Virus record (IMG/VR): IMGVR_UViG_3300042945_001531 | Span: 1 to 60,412 of that record | Reading direction: 5' to 3' (one strand) | From: a virus | DNA: 60,412 nucleotides | Part shown: one piece after another, positions 56,514 to 60,412 of the stretch | Layout of the letters: every line of letters begins with the position of its first letter | How positions within the stretch are numbered: the first letter of the stretch is position 1 | Translations under genes and position numbers: made by a program | The notes under the pieces: model-generated | Database searches by the model: none | The model's input: only the letters and a program-made list of their open reading frames with translations | What the model was told of the DNA's origin: nothing

Positions 56514-56872
56514 TGGGAGCCCGCTGTAATTTCGTTTTTAAACAATCAGAGGACCTAGCAGTTACGTTGTACAGCCACTGGGACGAAGACCATATGCATG
56601 AACTCCTGGCAGCAGCCCTGCAGCATGCAATGCCACGCATTCAAATGGGTGACACAGCCTATGCGACTCGTATGGCCATTAGTTACATCATCAAGGATTC
56701 CATTCTGGATGAGACAGGTTATGGTATTACAGCCATGGACCCCTCAGACCAGGGATTCTTGGACCATCCAATCACAATTGATTTAACTGATATGACAGTA
56801 GGCAGCGGTGAAGACTGGCACAATATCGAGGACTTCATTCACTACCACACAGGTTTAATTGCGAAGGTCTAG
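56513..56872 (+). CDS. Hypothetical phage protein (119 aa)
   Basis: GARCNFVFKQSEDLAVTLYS and HWDEDHMHELLAAAL are typical of a phage family of unknown function. IDLTDMTVGSGEDWHNIEDF closes it. The start is the ATG of the TAATG overlap; the frame extends upstream without a site. A possible terminator follows. Confidence 0.6.
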   Translation: MGARCNFVFKQSEDLAVTLYSHWDEDHMHELLAAALQHAMPRIQMGDTAYATRMAISYIIKDSILDETGYGITAMDPSDQGFLDHPITIDLTDMTVGSGEDWHNIEDFIHYHTGLIAKV

Positions 56873-56898
56873 GTTGGGTCACCTGGATCTTGGGTGGA

Positions 56899-56922
56899 GG
56901 GGGCAGCGTGGGGTTGCCCTTT
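56899..56922 (+). terminator. Possible terminator
   Basis: GGGCA...TGCCC stem followed by TTTCC. Short stem and short T-run, so weak. Confidence 0.3.
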
Positions 56923-56942
56923 CCACCAACTTTTGGTACAAT
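56914..56942 (+). promoter_or_regulatory. Promoter TTGCCC-N17-TACAAT
   Basis: TGG extension; precedes the gene at 56960. Confidence 0.4.
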
Positions 56943-56959
56943 GATAATGGAGGAGGACT

Positions 56960-57166
56960 ATGCGTATCAGACGAATACTAACTGAAGAAGAAAAAGTTGC
57001 TAAGAAGATTGGCAATGAGATTGCTGACCTCAGAGTAGACTTAGAACTAGTAGGTCAGTATATGGCACAGTCACAGCCTTATGTGGTGTATAATCGTTTA
57101 CAGGTAATAGCAGAAGCAGCCAAGGAAACCAAGGAGGGCACCAACTATGCCAGAAACAACTTTTGA
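56960..57166 (+). CDS. Small helical protein (68 aa)
   Basis: RRILTEEEKVAKKIGNEIAD and a second helix LELVGQYMAQSQPYVVYNRL. GGAGGAGGAC ribosome site. It overlaps the next gene by 20 bases. Unknown function. Confidence 0.5.
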   Translation: MRIRRILTEEEKVAKKIGNEIADLRVDLELVGQYMAQSQPYVVYNRLQVIAEAAKETKEGTNYARNNF

Positions 57167-57410
57167 GAACAAGGCCCTTATATTGGGACAACTCTGGTTA
57201 AACTATAAATCAGATGATGAGTTAGCAGATTTCTTTGAGTACAACGACTTGGGGCTGCCGCTTGCCTTTGCATTTGCCGAGGGGATAATTAATAGTACTC
57301 CTACACTAGAGCAGTATATCAACGAGTCCTGGTTCTTATTGCTAGAGGGACTGGGTGTTGAGGATACAGGGTTTGAAGACATCACCGATCTTCTGGAGGA
57401 GGAGGCGTAA
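57147..57410 (+). CDS. Hypothetical acidic protein (87 aa)
   Basis: ALILGQLWLNYKSDDELADF then LPLAFAFAEGIINSTPTLEQ: a helical acidic protein, possibly related to the small phage proteins with a WFLLLEGLG segment. It is coupled to the preceding gene by a 20-base overlap. Confidence 0.55.
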   Translation: MPETTFENKALILGQLWLNYKSDDELADFFEYNDLGLPLAFAFAEGIINSTPTLEQYINESWFLLLEGLGVEDTGFEDITDLLEEEA

Positions 57411-57529
57411 AATCGCCCGTGCCATACTTTTATCTGTTTGTCAAACCTTCAAACCTTATTACGAAAAGGCATTACGAACCCCTAAACCGTAGCCCCCACT
57501 GAAAGATTACGATCCAAACCTTTATATCC

Positions 57530-57564
57530 CCAAACCTTATACCATGGATATCCTGGTTTGTCAA
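57530..57564. repeat. 35-base origin-region repeat, copy 1
   Basis: CCAAACC at one end and GGTTTG at the other with GGATAT in the centre. It is a near copy of the element at 57991. Imperfect palindrome CAAACC...GGTTTG. Confidence 0.6.
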
Positions 57565-57571
57565 ATAGGTG

Positions 57572-57577
57572 TATAAT
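57572..57577 (+). promoter_or_regulatory. TATAAT box, leaderless, for the gene at 57584
   Basis: TATAAT ends six bases before the ATG at 57584. It lies just downstream of the first repeat. Confidence 0.5.
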
Positions 57578-57583
57578 TGTATT

Positions 57584-57814
57584 ATGCCAAGACACTTTGC
57601 AAACCTTTATAGCCAGAGATCTCATAGGCATGACTCTAAAAGAGATTACGATCAATTCACTGAAGACATGAATACTCTAACAGGTATGTTGTATTCTATT
57701 GTTACCCTTAAGGGTTTCTTTCCTTTCTTTAGATCCCCCGCCAAAAACGCAGATCTTGCGGGCGGGCCCGCTCCCTATCCTACCCCGCTCGAAAATGCGG
57801 GGGATAAAGAGTAA
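57584..57814 (+). CDS. Small protein inside the origin-like region (76 aa)
   Basis: The start is set by a leaderless box (57584). The frame MPRHFANLYSQRSHRHDSKR has a basic N-terminus. It continues with TLTGMLYSIVTLKGFF and a Pro/Ala/Gly-rich tail, SPAKNADLAGGPAPYPTP. A DNA-binding role is possible from charge but unproven. ATTACGA is inside its coding sequence. Confidence 0.5.
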   Translation: MPRHFANLYSQRSHRHDSKRDYDQFTEDMNTLTGMLYSIVTLKGFFPFFRSPAKNADLAGGPAPYPTPLENAGDKE

Positions 57815-57959
57815 CCAAACTACCCCCTATAGAATAACAAACCTTTTCTCCTGGTTTCCTATATATTTTATAAAGTTTTGTTAAAAAACATTACGATATT
57901 GGCAAATTTTCCCCTGGTTTTGGTAGATTTTTATGGGCAATTTCATGCATATAAGACAC

Positions 57960-57988
57960 TTGACAAACCACTATTTTGCATGTATAAT
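57960..57988 (+). promoter_or_regulatory. Strong promoter TTGACA-N17-TATAAT with no adjacent gene
   Basis: A perfect TTGACA and TATAAT with ideal spacing. The transcript would begin at about 57995, inside a repeat, over 240 bases before the next gene. Confidence 0.65.
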
Positions 57989-57989
57989 G

Positions 57990-58063
57990 CCCAAACCTTA
58001 TATCAGGATATGATGGTTTGACAATATCGGGCATATGTGGTACAAAGGTTTGAAGGTTTGGGA
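57990..58063 (+). ncRNA. Possible RNA with long-range stem
   Basis: CCCAAACCTT (57990-57999) pairs perfectly with AAGGTTTGGG (58054-58063), closing a 54-base loop. It begins at or next to the transcript start of the promoter at 57960. It could be a primer, copy-control RNA or simply a palindrome. Confidence 0.35.
57991..58024. repeat. Origin-region repeat, copy 2
   Basis: About 34 bases, nearly the same as copy 1 at 57530 but differing at the central positions. Confidence 0.6.
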
Positions 58064-58181
58064 TATGAAGGTTTTTCGATTTGACATTACGAACGCCATA
58101 TGGTAAAGGGTTCCCTACTCCACTATCCTCCACAATCCTCCACTTTAACCCTATCTAATAATATCATCAGTAACATTTTTC

Positions 58182-58202
58182 TGTGGATAAACCTGTGGAT
58201 AA
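58182..58202. promoter_or_regulatory. Two DnaA boxes
   Basis: TGTGGATAA twice, three bases apart (reverse of TTATCCACA); the second lies six bases before a TTGACA. Confidence 0.65.
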
Positions 58203-58207
58203 CATAC

Positions 58208-58235
58208 TTGACAAACCATCCAAACCAGATATAAT
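58208..58235 (+). promoter_or_regulatory. Promoter TTGACA-N16-TATAAT, leaderless
   Basis: TATAAT ends six bases before the ATG at 58242. DnaA boxes lie just upstream. Confidence 0.7.
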
Positions 58236-58241
58236 TGATAT

Positions 58242-58685
58242 ATGAACAAACCATTCAGTCCTAAACTATACGCCGATAACGATGATGCCAAGATACTTGT
58301 AATAGATTATCTAGAGGCTAATGGATTTTCGGCGGGGATCAATTCAGATGACTACGGCATAGACCTATTGGCCAAACACCTTAAAACCAACAAAGACTAT
58401 GAACTTGAAGTTGAGGTTAAGCATAACTGGAAAGGCCATATGTTCCAATATAAAACCTTACACTTTCCTGGCCGTAAACTTAAATTTGTCAAGGATTCCG
58501 ACCAAACCGTATTCTTCATTCTAAACCATGAGAGAACCCATGCCTATTGGGTAAAAGGCAGTGTATTGGCCAAATGCCCTATAGTGGTAAAGGACACCAT
58601 CTATACCAGAAATGAAAGGTTTATAGAGGTGGCCATAGATAACTGCCATCTCCTAGACCTTAGCAAACCCCTATCCCTGATATAG
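58242..58685 (+). CDS. PD-(D/E)XK nuclease-like protein
   Basis: A 147-residue protein. GFSAGINSDDYGIDLLAKH with Asp, then YELEVEVKHNW (E-x-K), gives the core D...E-x-K catalytic pattern of restriction-like nucleases. Length fits small resolvase- or Vsr-like members. A role in replication, recombination or host DNA breakdown is possible. It is expressed from a leaderless promoter behind DnaA boxes, beside the origin-like region. Confidence 0.65.
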   Translation: MNKPFSPKLYADNDDAKILVIDYLEANGFSAGINSDDYGIDLLAKHLKTNKDYELEVEVKHNWKGHMFQYKTLHFPGRKLKFVKDSDQTVFFILNHERTHAYWVKGSVLAKCPIVVKDTIYTRNERFIEVAIDNCHLLDLSKPLSLI

Positions 58686-58784
58686 GCACTATAGACGATA
58701 CTAACCGATAGTGCTCTTATAGAGCATATGAAAGTTTGTTATTCTATTTTCCGCCGAACTTTACATACCGCCGAAATTTGAACC

Positions 58785-58805
58785 TGTGGATAAACCTGTG
58801 GATAA
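58785..58805. promoter_or_regulatory. Two DnaA boxes
   Basis: TGTGGATAA twice, three bases apart, nearly the same layout as 58182-58202. They stand just upstream of a TGATACAAT box. Confidence 0.65.
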
Positions 58806-58826
58806 CTATGATACAATGGGATTATT

Positions 58827-58946
58827 ATGATTAGAATACTATGCTACAAGTGCGGAGTCGTATTTGAAAAAGATTACGATACCAAGACTTTATGCCCGAA
58901 CTGCGAAGATAAACTATTCGAGCAACAATCCTCTTTTGAAGAATAA
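58827..58946 (+). CDS. Zinc-ribbon peptide (39 aa)
   Basis: The frame MIRILCYKCGVVFEKDYD then TLCPNCEDKLFE holds two C-x2-C pairs 14 residues apart. It is expressed from a TGATACAAT box nine bases upstream with no ribosome site. Similar zinc-ribbon peptides recur in the early region. Confidence 0.5.
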   Translation: MIRILCYKCGVVFEKDYDTKTLCPNCEDKLFEQQSSFEE

Positions 58947-58951
58947 TACAG

Positions 58952-58960
58952 TGCTATAAT
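58952..58960 (+). promoter_or_regulatory. Extended -10 promoter (TGCTATAAT)
   Basis: Ends ten bases before the ATG at 58971. Confidence 0.5.
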
Positions 58961-58970
58961 ATTTTTGTAT

Positions 58971-59117
58971 ATGGATCAAGAAATGCTAGACAAGATAGCC
59001 AAGATCATATCTCCCTATCTTAAGACAAAGCACAAAGAAAAAGAGTCTCACGACTTGGCAAAACGAATATTTGAGGAGTTGAAAGAAAATTATGACAACA
59101 TTAGAAGTTTTCAATGA
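58971..59117 (+). CDS. Small helical protein (48 aa)
   Basis: The frame MDQEMLDKIAKIISPYLKTK then KESHDLAKRIFEELKENYDN is helical. It overlaps the next gene by 26 bases. Its GAGGAG and AAAGAAA serve as ribosome site for the next start. Status is probable but unproven. Confidence 0.45.
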   Translation: MDQEMLDKIAKIISPYLKTKHKEKESHDLAKRIFEELKENYDNIRSFQ

Positions 59118-59646
59118 ATCTCCATACAAACTTGTAAAAAACTATTTTAAGATAAATACAGATTGGGAGACAGCGCTTACTCTTTTGTATAAAAATTCTG
59201 ACAAATCTCAGCATAGTCCTGGCGTTCTGTGGTTTAAGATTAAAAACCGTAAAATATTTAAAGAAATACCAGACCTAAAAACTTTTTGTGAAAATATAAA
59301 TAAAGATTCTAACTCAGAGTTTTTTGAAAATTGTTCGTTCAATGACGATTGGTATTCAGGATATTGTGATTGCTCTGGTTTATGGCATCTAGATGGACCT
59401 GTTTTATCTTTAGACTATCAAGGCATGCAATCTCACAAAGATGTATTCGATACAGCATATATTCAAATTTTGGGAAATTCTTTTTGGACACTTGGAGGAG
59501 AAATAGAGGTAACACTAAACCCAGGAGATCTTCTATATGTATCTAAAAAAATAACTCACGCAGTAAAAGGCGAAGGACCAAGATTTGGTGCGCTAATTGT
59601 TGCCCCCAGATATAAGGGCAGTACAAACCTCAAAAACTCCATGTGA
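59092..59646 (+). CDS. Cupin / JmjC-like Fe(II)-binding protein
   Basis: A 184-residue protein. After a 90-residue helical and strand N-terminus come LWHLDGPVLSL and a core AYIQILGNSFWTLGG, TLNPGDLLYVSKKITHAV and RFGALIV. The His-rich core and the G-D-x-L-Y-x-x-x-x-x-x-H-A-V strand fit cupins and JmjC-like 2OG enzymes. It may be a further hydroxylase, next to the 2OG gene at 59973. It is convergent with the Cys-rich gene at 59593, overlapping 54 bases. Confidence 0.65.
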   Translation: MTTLEVFNESPYKLVKNYFKINTDWETALTLLYKNSDKSQHSPGVLWFKIKNRKIFKEIPDLKTFCENINKDSNSEFFENCSFNDDWYSGYCDCSGLWHLDGPVLSLDYQGMQSHKDVFDTAYIQILGNSFWTLGGEIEVTLNPGDLLYVSKKITHAVKGEGPRFGALIVAPRYKGSTNLKNSM

Positions 59647-59925
59647 CACAAAATGACCGCAAGGGCACGGCTCTGTTTTGCATGTGCAATCTTCTGGTTT
59701 AGGCAAATACTGTTTGTCGTTAGCAGTTTCAATAACATTGCAAGGCTTATTTGATTGATGTGCAACATATTCACCGCATGGACAAAACCCTATTTTACCC
59801 CATTGGCCTGTATGACCACCACCACCAACCTGAACTACCTGACCATCATCACCAACATTGGCACTTCCAGAACATGTTCTAATATCTGTGCTATATTGCT
59901 GATTGGGGTGCTTATTTCGTTTCAT
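59593..59925 (-). CDS. Cys-rich repeat protein (110 aa)
   Basis: Start at ATG 59925, six bases after TGGTAGACT. Two copies of a C-x-C-G motif unit (FCPCGEYVAHQ and PCPCGHFVSHG), each followed by further Cys, indicate a duplicated metal-binding module. A Gly-rich linker (GGGGHTGQWG) precedes. The minus-strand frame overlaps the plus-strand cupin end by 54 bases; the repeated cysteines argue it is real. Function unknown. Confidence 0.55.
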   Translation of the reverse strand: MKRNKHPNQQYSTDIRTCSGSANVGDDGQVVQVGGGGHTGQWGKIGFCPCGEYVAHQSNKPCNVIETANDKQYLPKPEDCTCKTEPCPCGHFVSHGVFEVCTALISGGNN

Positions 59926-59931
59926 AATCAT

Positions 59932-59940
59932 AGTCTACCA
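59932..59940 (-). promoter_or_regulatory. Extended -10 promoter (TGGTAGACT), leaderless
   Basis: TGGTAGACT on the minus strand ends six bases before the ATG at 59925; back to back with the promoter at 59955. Confidence 0.5.
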
Positions 59941-59954
59941 TACAGACCAAATGA

Positions 59955-59963
59955 TGGTATAAT
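59955..59963 (+). promoter_or_regulatory. Extended -10 promoter (TGGTATAAT)
   Basis: Ends nine bases before the ATG at 59973. Confidence 0.55.
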
Positions 59964-59972
59964 TAAATCAAC

Positions 59973-60412
59973 ATGGAAAATTTCAACAAAATCTACTTAG
60001 AAGAAAATATCTTTTACATAGAAAATTTTATATCAGATACTGACATAGAAGAGGTTCTTGCTAATGTCGGATCTTGGACTCTCAGAAGACAAGATCATCA
60101 TGAAAAGATATCATTTTCTATATTTGAGTCAGAAGAGGCGATTAATAAATTTAAAAAACTCGTCGAGGATAAAGTTTCTATTGTAACAAACAATAAAGAT
60201 CAAAAACTAAGAAAGATATCCATGTTGCAAAAATATAGCCCTACCGACTCATCTCCATTGGCTTTAGGGTATCACTACGAAAACCACCCAGAATGTGATT
60301 ACGAATCTAGATGGATCACCCTTGGTGTTGTACTATACCTAAATGATGGATACGCAGGTGGAGAGTTAATATTTGAACACAAACCTATTGAGTTTGCCCC
60401 TAAGAAGGGAAC
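59973..60412 (+). CDS. 2-oxoglutarate/Fe(II) oxygenase, prolyl-hydroxylase-like (9), cut by right edge
   Basis: 146 N-terminal residues are visible. ENFISDTDIEEVL is the entry helix; GYHYENHPE would be the iron site, but with H-x-E instead of H-x-D; then VVLYLNDGYAGGELIFE and a FAPKKG turn. The distal His and Arg lie beyond the edge. The H-x-E variant may still bind iron or may mark an inactive or altered enzyme. It is the only one of the nine on the plus strand. Confidence 0.75.
   Translation, partial: MENFNKIYLEENIFYIENFISDTDIEEVLANVGSWTLRRQDHHEKISFSIFESEEAINKFKKLVEDKVSIVTNNKDQKLRKISMLQKYSPTDSSPLALGYHYENHPECDYESRWITLGVVLYLNDGYAGGELIFEHKPIEFAPKKG

Larger units (their letters stand above)
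57420..58241. other. Candidate replication-origin or RNA-control region
   Basis: Interrupted only by the small gene at 57584. It holds six ATTACGA motifs (57458, 57471, 57506, 57645, 57890, 58086), two copies of a CAAACC/GGTTTG element and many GGTTTG and AAACCTT words. It also carries a strong promoter at 57960 with no gene directly after it, and two DnaA boxes at its end. AT-rich throughout. I see no gene in 57815-58241. Confidence 0.5.

Noticed and set aside
57420-58241. Repeated motifs considered as a CRISPR array
   Set aside because: Repeats are short, irregularly spaced and without spacer units; origin-like elements fit better.

Overview
The window is part of the genome of a tailed double-stranded DNA phage. 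It has a siphovirus-type, HK97-fold head gene set and a long tape measure gene cut by the left edge. Base composition is low-GC throughout. Gene families resemble those of actinobacteriophages (tail chaperone, LamG-type minor tail protein, GP88-like and DUF932 proteins), and many genes have a -10 box six bases before the start codon, as in leaderless actinobacterial mRNAs. A low-GC actinobacterial host, perhaps freshwater, is my inference and is not proven by the sequence.

Layout. Positions 1-42129 are almost entirely minus-strand virion genes: tape measure, two tail chaperone-like proteins, major tail protein, tail terminator and connectors, major capsid protein, protease-scaffold, portal and a 1238-residue LamG-like protein, then a class II ribonucleotide reductase. 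Next comes a dense block (16436-24215) of seven 2-oxoglutarate/Fe(II) oxygenases mixed with three members of a DUF6065-like family. From 24303 to 40938 lie tail fibre and appendage genes rich in unusual low-complexity protein: Phe-Phe-Pro repeats, Pro-Thr repeats and collagen-like Gly-X-Y. Embedded here are a lone plus-strand secreted lytic transglycosylase, a GDP-mannose 3,5-epimerase, a GT11 fucosyltransferase-like enzyme, an eighth 2OG oxygenase, and, further on, a GT32-like glycosyltransferase and a holin-like membrane protein.

From 42164 rightwards most genes are small, on the plus strand and probably early or middle: a DNA methyltransferase, many zinc-ribbon and SH3-size proteins, GP88-like, DUF932 and Api92-like proteins, a tRNA-Asp, a PD-(D/E)XK-like protein, a cupin and a ninth 2OG oxygenase cut by the right edge. 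A short minus-strand island (43999-45705) holds a sulfotransferase and several peptides. Intergenic spaces here carry promoter boxes, paired DnaA boxes, CRP/GlxR-like palindromes TGTGAT-N4-ATCACA, a recurring TGTCCGATTT motif and 3' stem-loops. Positions 57420-58240 look like a replication origin or RNA control region.

How it may work together. The unusual feature is the pairing of many prolyl-hydroxylase-like enzymes and sugar enzymes with proline-rich, collagen-like and Pro-Thr-rich tail proteins. My hypothesis is a phage-encoded pathway that hydroxylates and then glycosylates (perhaps also sulfates) its own tail appendages, in the manner of extensins or collagens. The enzyme and substrate families are read from sequence; the link between them is inference.
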